A stretch of 64,000 nucleotides of DNA, taken from Gentiana macrophylla (Eukaryota; Streptophyta; Magnoliopsida; Gentianales; Gentianaceae). The translations under genes were made by a program, and so were the position numbers. Of the stretch, positions 10,898-23,013 are shown piece after piece. The stretch lies in assembly GCA_026214975.1 (NCBI GenBank), contig CM047805.1, positions 58,892,834-58,956,833 of the forward strand. Direction: 5' to 3'. Each line of letters opens with the position of its first letter. The first letter of the stretch is position 1. The notes below the pieces were generated by a model. It was given only the letters and a program-made list of their open reading frames with translations. It was not told the DNA's origin and did no database searches.

Positions 10898-13744
10898 CAT
10901 TGTGTCCATTAAGTTTGAATTCGGTGGAGAGTGGATATACAACGAAGGAAGCGACATATGGTCTTATAGAAAAGGAAAATTTTATTTGATTCATTGTAAA
11001 AACCGATATGACATTGGATAAATTGAATCAGGTGTGTGGGAAAGTAGGAATTGATGTATCAAAAAATACATTGGTCATGAAACTTTTTGTACGCAAAATA
11101 CGAGGGGCCGATTGATGTTTTGGATGATGAGACATGGCTAGGGTACATTGATGATTTGCTTAGACTAGAAACCATCAAACTTTGTGTTAACGCTAAACCG
11201 GTTATTGTTGATGATGACTCGGAAGACATAAATGAAAATGCATTTGACTTAAATGAACAACCGATAGTTGAAGAAAATGATAGAGGGATTGGGGATTTTA
11301 CACCCGAACTTTATTATAATCGGAATTCCCATGAGTATGTTTCACGTACTCCACCAGTCTCAGCCCCTCATGAAATTGTCATTCAACCGAATACAACTTT
11401 CGGTGATCAAGTAAAAGACTTGTCAAGTGAACATGGCTACGATTGGGGATTTATTTCAAATATGATTAGTCATACATTGCACATACCTTACATAGAACAA
11501 CCTATGGCTAGAATGTGTGCATTTATGAATGAAGCTGGAACATCTCGGCATAATGTAGTTCAGTCGACCCACACACCGTATAGCCAGCAACCTAGTGGTA
11601 GGAGGCATGAACCAGTGCTTGAAGCTGGGACATGTTGGAATAATTTTGGTTAGACTAGTCATAATCTCCACATATATGGAACAAGCCAGCGGTTTACACA
11701 AACAGCGATGCAAGCACCGATGCAAGCGGGCCTCACTATCGGCGGATCTTTCATGAGTTATTTGACAGCACCTTTACAACAGAACCCTGACACTGGTCAC
11801 ACATTTAGTATGGCAATTATTAATCACAATAGAGGTGCTCCTTTCGGGTCTGGAATGGAGCCTTCCCAAATTCTTTCATGTCCACGTGCTGGGACGTTTC
11901 AGACCGATAATCCAGATGTATTGTTTATTGGTAAAAAGTATAGAGACAAGAAGGATATGAAGGATAAAATGAGTTACCACGCATTAAAACACGATTACAT
12001 GTGGAAACTCGTTAGGCCTGACAAGGGTAAGTTAAAACTATGATGTTATACTTTGGAACAATGCGAATGAAAGGTTGTCGGTAGGAAGGTTGTTGATTCG
12101 AATGTGGATGCTAGGAACAGATAATGTTGCATGAACTTTGAGATAACCGTGTACATTGAAACCCGCACTTGTGGATTGGAGCGATTGACTGAAAATCGTA
12201 GACAAGCCAAGCCCGGACCTATAGGTCATTGCGTAAGGGATAGCCTCATAAAACTGCAGTGGTTCCACGACAAAAGTTTTACAAGCTGAGGTCAAAAAAA
12301 CATTCAACATAGACCTTAATTATCAAAGTGCTTATCAATGTCGACAGAAAGCCTTGGAATTGATCAGCGGAAACGTAGAAAGGTTGTATTCTAAATTACA
12401 CGCCTACTTTTACATGTTGAAGCAAGAAAATTTTGGAACCATCACAGACATTGTTCATGATGCGCTTGGCAGGTTCAAGTATTGTTTCATGGCTTTGGGT
12501 TCTAGTATTGAGGGGTTTAAGTATTGTCGGCCTATATTAGTTGTGGACGGTACATATCTAAAAAAATGCGAGGGGACATTGTTAGTAGCTATCGGTGTAG
12601 ACGCGGGAAACCATATATTTCTGTTACCATTTTCCGTGAACGATGGAGAGAGCTTTGATGCTTGGACGTATTTCATGGAAAATGTGAAGTCGATAATCGG
12701 AGAACGTAGTGACTTGGTTATCATATCAGACAGAGGGCCAGGCATCACTGGAGCCATTAGGAATGTATTTCCAGATGCTTACCATGGTTACTGCTACCAC
12801 CCCATCGTCATGAACTTGAATAGAAAATTCGGGAGCACTGGATATTGTCCATACACATTCTGGGAAGCCGCTTATACATTTTCGGAAACGTGATTCAAAA
12901 TATTATTTCAGAATATAATAGAGATGGATAGAGACCCAACCAAACCAGTTTCGTGTTACCTACAGGAGATTGGAGTCGAAAAATAGGCACGATCACAATT
13001 TCCAAGTACACGTTACGCAATAATGGCAAGCAACTATGCTGAAAGCTTTAACAACGTCATTAGGGATGCGCATAAGATTAGTATCGTGAATCTCTTTGAC
13101 CACATTAGGGGAGTGTTGCAGCATTTGTATTGTGAGAGGAGAGAACTTGTGGAATCGTGTCACACCGTGTTAGCCCCTATACATGAAGAGTCCTTGAATG
13201 ATGTTTCGCGTGACAGAAGGAGTTTCACACTGCACAGGATCGACCGGGACCAGTTTCAAGTTGGGTACACTGATACTAGTGCGAAGGTAAATATGCTTAC
13301 GAAGAAATGTTTTTGCGGGCAGTTTCAGGGACTTGAGTTACCTTGCGTACATGCTTGTGCTGATATAAGTCAGCGCTGCGAGAGTGCGTACACTTACTGT
13401 TCTCATTTCTACAAAGCTGCATGTTTCCAACGTATATATGAAGGACACGTTTTCCTTGTTCTAATCGAGGATGATTGGATTCTTCCCGAATGGATTAGAC
13501 TCAACCTTCCCTCTCTCCGCCTGAGCCTAGAGTGAGGGAAGGAGGAGAAACACAGAGTACGGGAGCTAGGCGGGGCCGACCCAGGACCTTGAGGATTCCT
13601 ACTCAAGGTGAGCCTCCCGGTGCTAGGACTAGCAGGATGCCTACTGTGAGGACAAACCCATGTTCCGGTAGGAATTGCTCGAATCGCGTTAACCCCGGAC
13701 ATAGAAGGAATAGATGTCCGACTCGTGTAGTTGTTCCTCGTTGA
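10898..13744 (+). pseudogene. MULE (Mutator-like) transposase, decayed
   Basis: Blocks appear in the order of plant MuDR-type transposases. The N-terminus has FEFGGEWIYNEGSD near 10915. A MuDR DNA-binding segment near 11930-12030 reads VLFIGKKYRDKKDMKDKM. The catalytic MULE domain at 12354-12893 holds VVDGTYLK (first Asp, near 12540) and IISDRGPGI (second Asp, near 12725), then a C-x-H-P block and FWEAA. A SWIM zinc finger at 13303-13360 reads CFCGQFQGLELPCVHACA. A basic C-terminus ends in a C-x4-C...GH...C knuckle-like motif, with the stop at 13742-13744. Stops near 11018 and 11651 and frame changes near 12045, 12893 and 13530 break it. Some breaks could be introns, but several are plain nonsense. 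It would excise and insert DNA by a DDE reaction. The Tekay complex begins only 160 bases downstream. Confidence 0.8.
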
Positions 13745-13899
13745 ATAAATCTCTATTTCAGCATGTGTTGATGTTAATTTTGTAAGCCATCATGATTGTA
13801 ACAAACATTTTTATTATTCCGCTGGGTTGAATGTTATATCCACATGGTGTAACCGCTTTATATATGCCATACAACAACTTCATATCAACGTCATAAAGG
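13745..13899. other. Spacer between MULE gene and insertion site
   Basis: A short non-coding flank. It continues, after the 29 kb retroelement complex, at 42935. Confidence 0.5.
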
Positions 13900-13904
13900 A
13901 ACAA
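13900..13904. repeat. Target-site duplication AACAA, left
   Basis: AACAA directly precedes the first base of LTR1. The identical five bases follow the last base of LTR3 at 42930-42934. Confidence 0.9.
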
Positions 13905-16115
13905 TGTAATATTCCGATTTTCGGGAAAGAGCAGACGTGACATTTTGTGAAAAACGAAATATTGGGTTCGGTTCCTTTTATTCAGATTTTAATAATTTGG
14001 ATATTTATATGTATATTTTCGAGATATATATAAATATTTAAGGAAGAAAATCTGATTTAATAAGGGTGATTAAGGAAAATTAGTGAAATTAGGTAATTTT
14101 GGGATATTCCCTATTTAAGGAAAAATCAACCTAATCAGCCCCATAATCTTTTAATCAGATTTTCCACCTCCAAAACTCACCTTCTGCGTGTGAGAGAGAT
14201 CAAGGTTAGGGCTGAGAGTTTTGTTCATCGATTGCTAAGTCAATTCTTGACAGTTTTCAGATCAGAGTCGAGCACCGGAATCGTTGTGAAGAAGGCAACG
14301 TTTTGATGGCAGAAAGTTGGAGCATTGATAAGGTATGATTAAACCCTAGCTTTGTTCTTCTTCGAGTTTGATGGATTCAAACTCATCAATTCATAGTTTT
14401 TGTCATATATAAGCGTGTGATTGAATCTAATCTAAGTTTGGATTTATCACACATGTTTTCCGGAAGAAAAGGATCAGTTTTTGCTGCTGTTTTCTGTGGT
14501 TTGGAGTTGGAATTTGCTGCTTAAGAGGTAAGAGGCTCTTCCTACAATTCCGATTATTGTTAGTGAGGTTTAGATCAAGATTTACGATGCGTAGATACAA
14601 GAAAGTTATGCTTTTTGTTGATCAAAGGATCATAGATGTTTAAATATGTTTTCTACGTGTTACTGTGCTGAAAATGAGGTTAATTAGGTTAGAAACGATT
14701 CAGAAATCGAGTTGTGAAGCTTTTAGCATTTTGGGAAAAACCCAGTCGGACTGGCGTCTGCACTAGGCAGACGGGCGTCTGAAACCCTAGTAACTCGGAT
14801 GGGCGTCTGCATTAGGCAAACGGGCGTTTGAGGTCAGATTATTTATTCAGGATGTAGCTGTTTTTGGCGGACGGGCATCCAAGGTTAGTGGACGGGCGTC
14901 CATAGGGTTCCAAACGGGCGTCTGACCTGTTTTACTTTGTTTTCACTATTCTAGCACCTTAGTTTGGTTTTTGACCTCATAATCATGTTTTCACTATTTT
15001 AAACCCTTAATCCTGATATGTTAAGATTAATTAAATATGAACAAGCCCCGATTGAGTTTCTGATTCGTTCAGTTAAAACACCGAATGTACTCTTAAAGGG
15101 AGTTGAAGTTCGGATCCGTCGGAAGGGCATGAAAGGGCTTGTGCTTTGATAAAATAGGGTTGATCAATGTCTGTGTAATTGATAGGATGTGATGCCTAGT
15201 CATCTAAGTGAGGGAGTAGAGTTGATAAGGTGAGTATTATTCTGAAAACACTTAGGTGACTAGTTAATTCACATTAATAATTTCATAAGTGTAGTAAAAG
15301 CTAAAACGTCATCTATTCTTGGTTAGGCACTGATTCAAATCGGCAATGTGACACGTTCATAAAAGGTGGACAACGCTACTGGCTCAAAAGGCTGAAGGGT
15401 AGTGGAGGAAATCCATCGAACGTATATGCATACCGGGGAGATCCCGGGACTATCGGTGCTAATCACCGTAGTTGGCAAGTATATCTCGTGGTGGAATTTT
15501 CACCATGCATTGTGTCCTTGAGTAATGATGTAACAAAGATAAGCTAAGCTAGAAACGTATAGTCATGACGTGCCGATGGGCATGGAGTGAACCCTAAATT
15601 GAGTTGGTCTCACTAAGATAACATCTTTAATAATTACTTTAATTGAATTGTAGCTTCTACTTCTTACTTTGTACAAATGTACTTACCTCAAATGCATGTT
15701 TATTTATGTGTTTGGGGGAGAGAAGACGAACAGGTAACTGAGGAGTTCGAGGAGGACTTTGAAGACGACGTTTGAGGACGCCGGAGTTGAAGACCTTGTC
15801 TATTATTTAATTATTTACATTTATTTCATAGACTTGGATTATTATTGAATCTTGTAGTTCCCTTCTAGTTTATAAGATTCGTACTTTTGGATTCATTTGG
15901 TTTTTCTGATGTAATAAGTATTACATTTTATTCTACCTTTAGTATTTCTATTCTTGGTTATTTGAAAAAAATTACCCGAGTATTTTTAGCTTCCGTTTGC
16001 TTTAATTTGATACGACATAGTAGAGGATTACGTGTAATATTATTTATTTAATATTATGTGTGCCGAACGTTTCGAATTCCGGATAAGGACTCGGTGTCCG
16101 GGAACGGGCGTTATG
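13905..16115 (+). repeat. LTR1 of the Tekay array (5' LTR)
   Basis: It starts TGTAATATTCC and is about 2.2 kb, collinear with 21242-35587 (minus its insert) and 40698-42929. The terminal CA has mutated to TG at 16114-16115. A run of GACGGGCGTC palindromes sits at 14744-14925. It lacks about 18 bases of that run present in LTR2 and LTR3. Confidence 0.9.
14744..14925. repeat. GACGGGCGTC palindrome array in LTR1
   Basis: Several degenerate units such as CAGACGGGCGTCTG and GGACGGGCGTCC, each a short palindrome, separated by 10-40 bases. The same array is present in the other two LTRs with different unit number. A role as a transcription-factor binding array in the LTR promoter is possible but unproven. 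Confidence 0.7.
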
Positions 16116-16117
16116 AT

Positions 16118-16129
16118 TGGTATCGAGAA
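16118..16129 (+). other. Primer-binding site, internal 1
   Basis: TGGTATCGAGAA lies two bases after the LTR1 end. It resembles the initiator-tRNA-Met primer site (TGGTATCAGAGC) used by many plant LTR elements, with changes at its 3' side. Confidence 0.7.
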
Positions 16130-16213
16130 AAAGCGTCTTTTAGGCTTCCTTCTTTTTTAGATAAGTTTTCTTTAGATCTTTTAGTAACGTTCTAGTTTTC
16201 TTTGATCATCAGG

Positions 16214-17721
16214 ATGGTGTTCACGAATCGAGCAGTCTTTGAAGCATCAGGAGTTCGACGAGAGAGTCCTACACCAGTTGTTAGAGGCGGTTTCGTGAGG
16301 CAGAATCCTTCACCACATCCGAGCCCCACACCACCCCCTCATACTGCAACCCCTACACCAAGGTCTCAGCGGAGTTTGTCACCGCGACCTCATCAGGAGC
16401 AACGCCCACAATGGCATGTGGGAAATTCGGTTCAGTTTTCATTGATAAGTGATGTTCCAGCGGGTTTAGTACCGCCACCAGTGAGCTACCCTCCACCAAG
16501 GTATAACTACATCTATGGAAAACCAGGAGAAGCACCTATACGAGTCACTGTAGTGGGAGACATTCCACCAGTCTACGTACCCCCAGCCACTAGTATTTAT
16601 CCACCTCCAGTGAGCCACCCCTCACTACCAGTTTTCCATCATCAGCAACATCAAACCTTCTACCCTCCTCTGGTGGGTCATACCCCTCGACCTACTGTAC
16701 CACCTTCACCCCGTTTTGACCATCAACAAGGCTTTGGTTACCCACCCTACGGTTTTCACCAACACCATGATTTCAAAGCAGCAAGGGATACCTTTTGGAT
16801 ACCCTCCGCTTATCCATAAGCTCCACCAGTTAGGCCGGTTTTCGAGCAAGCACCACCAATTGACTGGTATACAAGGTTGAGAAGAAACAGAGTTCAAAAC
16901 TTCTTTGGGAACGTGGAACATTCCAAGGCTGAAGAATGGTTAAGAGGCTTCGAGAAGGCTTGCAGGAACATACATGTTCCTGAATCTGAGATGGCACTTT
17001 TAGCTGTTAGTTTCCTGTTAGGTGCGGCAGAAGCTTGGATTGACGCTATACAGAGTAGCAATGGGAAAGTGACAGACTGGGAGAGCTTTAAGGCCATGTT
17101 TTATAATAAGTATTTTCCAGAAACAGTGCAGACAGACATGGCAAGTCAGTTTCTAAAGCTGAAGCAAGGTAATTACAAGACGGTATCACAGTACACCAAC
17201 AGATTTAACGAGTTAGGAAGATTCTACCCTGAGTTGATGAAGGTTGAATAAATAAAGATGGCCCTTTACAAGGAAGGCCTATCCTATCAGATACAGTCGG
17301 GTATGTTAGGTTTCACAGCTAAGAATATGACTGAATTGTTGAACAAGGCTTTGGAGGTTGAGACCTTCAGGAAGAAGGCCACGGTTGTTATTGGGAATAA
17401 GAGGAATTTTGGCACGAGTCAAGGTAATATCCGGGGAGCACCGCAGCAAAATTTCAAGAAGACCACAGCCCCTGCAACGAAAACCTCCAATCGGAGCACC
17501 ACTTTGCCCTAAGTGCAACAGGAACCACTCGTGTGAATGTAAGGCTAGTTCAAGCGGTTGTTACTACTGCGGAGATTTAGGGCACTTTGCCAAGATGTGT
17601 CCAACCAAGGGTATTTCGAATATTCCGAGACAAGGAAATGGGAAGGGCGGCCCAAGTTGCCCAGTTCGAGTGTTTGCAGTGGATGCTGAGATGGCTGAAC
17701 CAGATGACAATGTTATTTCAG
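16214..17721 (+). pseudogene. gag: Tekay gag, copy 1
   Basis: The start is ATG at 16214 (MVFTNRAVFEASG); the corresponding ATG in copy 2 is at 35687. A long Pro/His/Tyr-rich N-terminal region is followed by the Retrotrans_gag capsid domain (about 16860-17250, with EEWLRGFEKACRN and the QFLKLKQGNYKTVSQYTNRF helix). The C-terminus has a CPKCNRNHSCEC cluster and a canonical CCHC knuckle, CYYCGDLGHFAKMC, near 17560-17605. Lesions: TAA at 16817-16819, TAA at 17249-17251, and a two-base loss near 17480 relative to copy 2, so the zinc knuckles are in another frame. Gag would assemble the particle and bind element RNA. A 94-base intron-like gap separates it from pol. Confidence 0.85.
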
Positions 17722-17815
17722 GTACCTTTTGTTTATGGTAATTTATATGAGTACTTTTATAGCACGATTTAAGTCATGTTGTATTTGTGTTTAAATAAAT
17801 GAATTCACGTTTTAG
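17722..17815 (+). other. Intron-like gap between gag and pol, copy 1
   Basis: The gap begins GTACC and ends TTTTAG. Removing exactly 94 bases joins ...VIS to GTIMLDN..., which restores the continuous reading usually seen just before the D-T-G protease site in this group. Reading through instead hits a stop within a few codons. Copy 2 has the same gap with the same length. Confidence 0.55.
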
Positions 17816-20800
17816 GTACAATAATGTTAGATAACTTAGTGGTCACGGCATTGTTTGATACGGGAGCGTCTAACACTTTTGTGTCAACTAAGGTAGCTAA
17901 GAAGCTTAACTTACCAATGGAACCTTTAAGAAACACTTTGGAGATAACAACACCTTTAGGAAAAGTGACTAAGGTAACCAAGATGATGCCGCAAGTAGAT
18001 GTTCGAGTTGGAACGTATCGTTGCAAGAGTGACTTTACGGTTTTGGACTTTTCAGATTTTGATGTGATTCTTGGAATAGATTGGCTATCCGAGAATTTTG
18101 TCCATTTGGATTGTAGAGAAAAGAGAGTAACTTTTAAGATACCGGGAAAATCAGATAAGACTTATCAGGGAAATGTTTATAAGCCCAGTAAGAAGCATCA
18201 CCCTATAATTTCAGCGGTTAGGCTGTAAGAGCTTGTCTGAAAGGTTGCGAAGGCTACTTGTTGTACGCAGTAGATGTGGAACAAGTGAAGCCTAAGTTAG
18301 AGGAAACCCATGTAGTGAACGAGTATCCTGAAGTGTTTCCAGAAGAGTTACCGGGAAACAAGCCGGCTAGAGAGATTGAATTTGAGATTAAGTTGATACC
18401 CGGAGCGGCGCCAATTGCTAAGGCACCCTATAGAATGGCACCGGCTGAATTGAAGGAGTTGAAAGCACAGCTTAAGGATATGCTTGAGAGGAATATAATT
18501 CAGCCTAGTACTTCGCCTTGGGGAGCCCTAGTGTTGTTTGTTAAGAAGAAAGATGGTAGCATGAGGATGTGCGTAGACTACAGAGCGCTGAACAATCTTA
18601 CCATCAAGAACAAGTACACTTTGCCGAGGATTGATGATTTGTTTAACCAGTTGCAACGCAAAAGAGTCTTTTCCAAGATCGATCTTAGGTCGGGTTATCA
18701 TCAATTTAAGATCAAGGTAGCAGATATACCGAAGACGGCTTTCAGTACAAGGTATGGACATTATGAGTTCTTAGTCATGCCTTTTGGACTCACTGATGCT
18801 CCATCTGCATTTATGGATTTAATGCAGCGTGTTTTCATGCCATACTTGGATAAGTTTGTGATAGTGTTCATAGATGATATCCTAGTGTACTCTAAGGATG
18901 AGAAAGAACATGAAAAACACTTAAGGATAGTGTTGGATACTTTGAAGAAGAACCAGTTGTATGCTAAGTTCTCAAAGTGTGACTTTTGGTTAGATCAAGT
19001 GAGTTTCTTGGGTCATGTCATTTCTGGAGATGGCATTAAGGTTGATCCTGCGAAGATTGAAGCAGTTGAGAAGTGGTCCAGACCGACTACCGTTTCAGAG
19101 GTTAGAAGTTTTCTCGGTTTGGCTGGCTACTATAGGAAGTTTGTACAAGACTTCTCAAAAATAGCTACACCACTTACCCGGCTCACTCAAAAGGATGTGA
19201 AGTTCGAGTGGACTAGTGAGTGTGAAGATGCTTTTCAAACATTGAAAAAGGTTGACTACAGCCCCAGTTTTGGCGGTTCCGGAGATCTTTGATAATTACG
19301 ACGTTTACACGGATACTTCGGGACAAGGTTTGGGTTGTGTGTTGATGCAGGGAGGGAAGGTAATCGCTTATGCATTCAGACAACTGAAGGTATATGAGAA
19401 GAATTACCCAACCCACGACTTGGAGTTAGCAGCGGTTGTGTTTGCCTTGAAGATTTGGAGGCACTACATGTATGGAGTTAAGGCCAGGATCTTCACCGAT
19501 CACAAGAGATTGAAGTATTTCTTTACCCAAGAGAATCTGAATATGAGACAAAGGAGATGGTTGGATTTTATTAAGGATTATGACTTGGAGATTCTGTACC
19601 ATCCGGGTAAGGCGAATGTAGTGGCCGATGCTTTGAGCAGAAAACCAGTGTTTGCAGTTTCAAGTGTTGAAGATGTTGCAGAAAGGTTAGATGGGTTGAG
19701 AATCCGAAGCTTTGATCAGATTGAAGACCGACAGTTTGTGGCACCTTTGTTAGCAAGGTCTGAGTTGATGGATGACATTCGGGAAAAGCAAGATGAAGAC
19801 CCAGTTTTGGTTGACTTGAAGCGAGTTGCAAGAGAAAATCTTACGGTTGGCTATGTGTTAGACAAGAATGGAAAACTTTGGTACCAGGATCGTTTGTGTG
19901 AGCCTAATGTTGGTGATTTAAGACGGAGAGTCATGGAAGAGGCACATAGGATTGCTTTTGCAGTCCATCCGGGAGCTACTAAAATGAAAAGAGACTTGAA
20001 GGAAAGGTTTTGGTGGCCCTCGATGAAACTAGAGCTAGCCAAGTTCGTTGCAGAGTGTGATACTTGCCAGAAGGTTAAGGCAGAACATAGAAGACCAGGA
20101 GGAATTCTTAAGCCGTTGGATATCCCGGAATGGAAGTGGGATAAGATCACTATGGACTTTATCACCGGTTTACCTAAAACGAGAGGCGGTAATGATGCGA
20201 TTTGGGTGATTGTGCATAGATTGACCAAATCCGCTCATTTCTTACCGTATAAGGTCGATATGCCCTTGAAGAAAATGACGACACTATACTTGGATAATAT
20301 AGTCAAGTTACATGGAGTACCTATCTCGATAGTTTTGGATCATGATCCGAGATTCGTCAGTCGATTTTGGAAAAGTTTACAAGCAGCTTTCGGAACCAAG
20401 TTGGATTTGAGTACGGCCTTTAATCCTTAGACAGATGGACAATCTGAGAGAACCATCCAAACACTAGAAGATATGCTGAGAGCTTGTGTTTTGGAATTAG
20501 GCGGATCATGGGATGATTACCTACCGGTAGCGGAGTTTGCTTATAACAATAGTTATCACGCAAGTGTAGGCATGCCACCGTTTGAGGCGTTGTATGGAAG
20601 AAGATGTAGAACGCCGCTGTTTTGGGATGAAGTCAGGGAAAGACAAATCACCGGGCCGGAATTGGTTGAGCAAGCTAAAGAGAGAGTTCAGTTGGTTAAG
20701 AAGAATTTGAAGGCGGCTCAAGATAGACAGAAAAGCTGGGCAGATGTTAGAAGGAGACCACTTGAGTTTGAAGTTGGTGAAAGAGTTTACCTATGAGCTT

Positions 20801-21206
20801 CACCAATGAAGGGAGTGAAACATTCTGGACAAAAGGGAAAGCGAAGCCCTAGGTACGTGGACCTTTTGAGATTCTGGGGAGAGTTGGACCGTTGGCCTAC
20901 AAGCTTAAGTTACCGGAATCCATGTCAAGAGTCCACAATGTGTTTCACGTCTCGATGTTGAAGAAGCGTTTGACCAAGACGGATGTTGAGACTACTGTTG
21001 ATCCAGAGATTCTTCAAGACAATCTTTCGTATGATGAGACACCGACCAGAATTTTGGACAGGAAAGAGAAGATGATTAAGAGACGGTTGATTCCTTTGGT
21101 TCTGGTGCAATGGAGCAATCATTCACCGGATTAAGCTACTTGGGAAGTTGAGGACGATATGATCAGCGAGTTTCCAGGTTTTATGGACTTACCAGGTATG
21201 TTCTAA
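17816..21206 (+). pseudogene. pol: Tekay pol, copy 1
   Basis: Domains in order: protease ([11 protein letters not shown] near 17850-17880), RT (about 18420-19070, with [20 protein letters not shown] and the catalytic F-I-D-D at 18867-18878), RNase H (from about 19300, DTSGQGLG, with D-A changed to D-T), and integrase. The integrase shows a zinc-binding H...CDTCQ region near 19950-20085, a catalytic core starting at MDFITGLP near 20155, and a GQSER block near 20440. A C-terminal chromodomain sits near 21100-21200. Lesions relative to copy 2: one-base loss near 18219, two-base loss near 19250, TAG at 20428-20430, TGA at 20794-20796, a one-base loss near 20855, and TAA at 21132-21134. The chromodomain, which targets integration to particular chromatin, supports the chromovirus assignment. 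Inactive. Confidence 0.9.
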
Positions 21207-21225
21207 GTTTCGAGGATGAAACTCC

Positions 21226-21241
21226 TTTAAGGGGGGAAGAA
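21226..21241 (+). other. Polypurine tract before LTR2
   Basis: TTTAAGGGGGGAAGAA lies directly upstream of LTR2 and would prime plus-strand DNA synthesis. The same tract precedes LTR3. Confidence 0.85.
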
Positions 21242-22081
21242 TGTAATATTCCGATTTTCGGGAAAGGGCAGACGTGTCATTTTGTGAAAAACGAAATATT
21301 GGGTTCGGTTCCTTTTATTCGGAGTTTAATAATTTGGATATTTATATGTATATTTTTGAGATATATATATAAATATTTAAGGAAGAAAATCTGATTTAAT
21401 AAGGGTGATTAAGGAAAATCAGTGAAATTAGGTAATTTTGGGATTTTCCCTATTTAAGGAAAAATCAACCTAATCAGCCCCATAATCTTTTTATCAGATT
21501 TTCCACCTCCAAAACTCACCTTCTGAGTGTGAGAGAGAGCAAGGTTAGGGATGAGAGTTTTGTTCATCGATTGCTAAGTCAATTCTTGACGGTTTTCAGA
21601 TCAGAGTCGAGCACCGGAATCGTTGTGAAGAAGGCAACGTTTTGATTGCAGAAAGTTGGAGTTTTGATAAGGTATGATTAAACCCTAGCTTTGTTCTTCT
21701 TCGAGTTTGATGGATTCAAACTCATCAATTCATAGTTTTTGTCATATAGAAGCGTGTGATTGAATCTAATCTAAGTTTAGATTTATCACACATGTTTTCC
21801 GCGTAAAATGATCGCTTTTGTCTTTGTTTTTACGTAGTTTTGGAGTTGGAATTTGCTGCTTAAGAGGTAAGAGGCTCTTCCTACAATTCCAATTATTGTT
21901 AGTGAGGTTTAGATCAAGATTTACGATGCGTAGATACAAGAAAGTTGTGCTTTTTCATTGATCAAAGGATCATAGATGTTTAAATATGTTTTCAACGTGT
22001 TACTGTGCTGAAAACGAAGTTAATTAGGTTAGAAACAATTCAAAAATCGAGTTGTGAAGGTTTTAGCGTTTTGGGAAAATT

Positions 22082-22282
22082 CCAGTCAGACGGGCGTCTG
22101 CACTAGGCAGACGGTCGTCTGAAACCCTAGTAACTCGGACGGGCGTCTGCATTAGGCGGGCGGCGGCGTTTAGTCGATTTTTGATTCGTGATGTAGTTGC
22201 TTTTTTGGCGACGGGCGTCCAAGGTTAGTGGACGGGCGTCTGATTACGGACGGGCGTCCTTAGGGTTCCAAACGGGCGTCTG
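22082..22282. repeat. GACGGGCGTC palindrome array in LTR2
   Basis: Same array as in LTR1 and LTR3 but with extra or altered units, including a GC-rich disrupted unit near 22155-22170. Confidence 0.7.
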
Positions 22283-23008
22283 GCCTGTTTTACTTTGTTT
22301 TCACTATTCTAGCACCTTAGTTTGGTTTTTGACCTCATAATCATGTTTTCACTATTTTAAACCCTTAATCCTGATACATTAAGATTAATTAAATATGAAC
22401 AAGCCCCGATTGAGTTTCTGGTTCGTTCAGTTAAAAAACTGAATGTACTCTTAAAGGGAGTTGAAGTTCGGATCCGTCGGAAGGGCATGAAAGGGCTTGT
22501 GCTTTGATAAACTAGGGTTCATCAATATCTGTGTAATTGATAGGATGTGATGTCTAGTCGTCTAAGTGAGGGAGTAGAGTTGATAAGGTGAGTATTATTC
22601 TGAAAACACTTAGGCGACTAGTTAATTCACATTAATAATTTCATAAGTGTAGTAAAAGCTTAAACGTCATCTATTCTGGTTAAGGCACCGATTCAAATCG
22701 GCGATGTGATACGTTCATAAAAGGTGGACAACGCTACTGGCTCAAAAGGCTGAAGGGTAGTGGTGGAAATCCATCGAACGTATATGTATACCGGGGAGAT
22801 CCCGGGACTATCGGTGCTAATCACCGTAGTTGGCAAGTATATCTCGTGGTGGAATTTTCACCATGCATTGTGTCCTTGAGTAATGATGTAACAAAGATAA
22901 GCTAAGCTAGAAACGTATAGTCATGACGTTCCGATGGGCATGGAGTGAACCCTAAATTGAGTTGGTCTCACTAAGATAGCATCTTTAATAATAACTTTAA
23001 TTGAATTG

Positions 23009-23013
23009 TAGCT
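23009..23013. repeat. Target-site duplication TAGCT, left
   Basis: TAGCT precedes the copia LTR and is repeated directly after it at 35122-35126. Both fall within the middle Tekay LTR. Confidence 0.9.

Larger units (their letters stand above)
21242..23013 (+). repeat. LTR2, left part (shared middle LTR)
   Basis: The first 1.77 kb of the middle LTR, serving as 3' LTR of internal 1. It is cut at TAGCT by the copia element. A block of about 42 bases at 21801-21842 differs strongly from LTR1 and LTR3, which agree with each other there. Confidence 0.9.
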
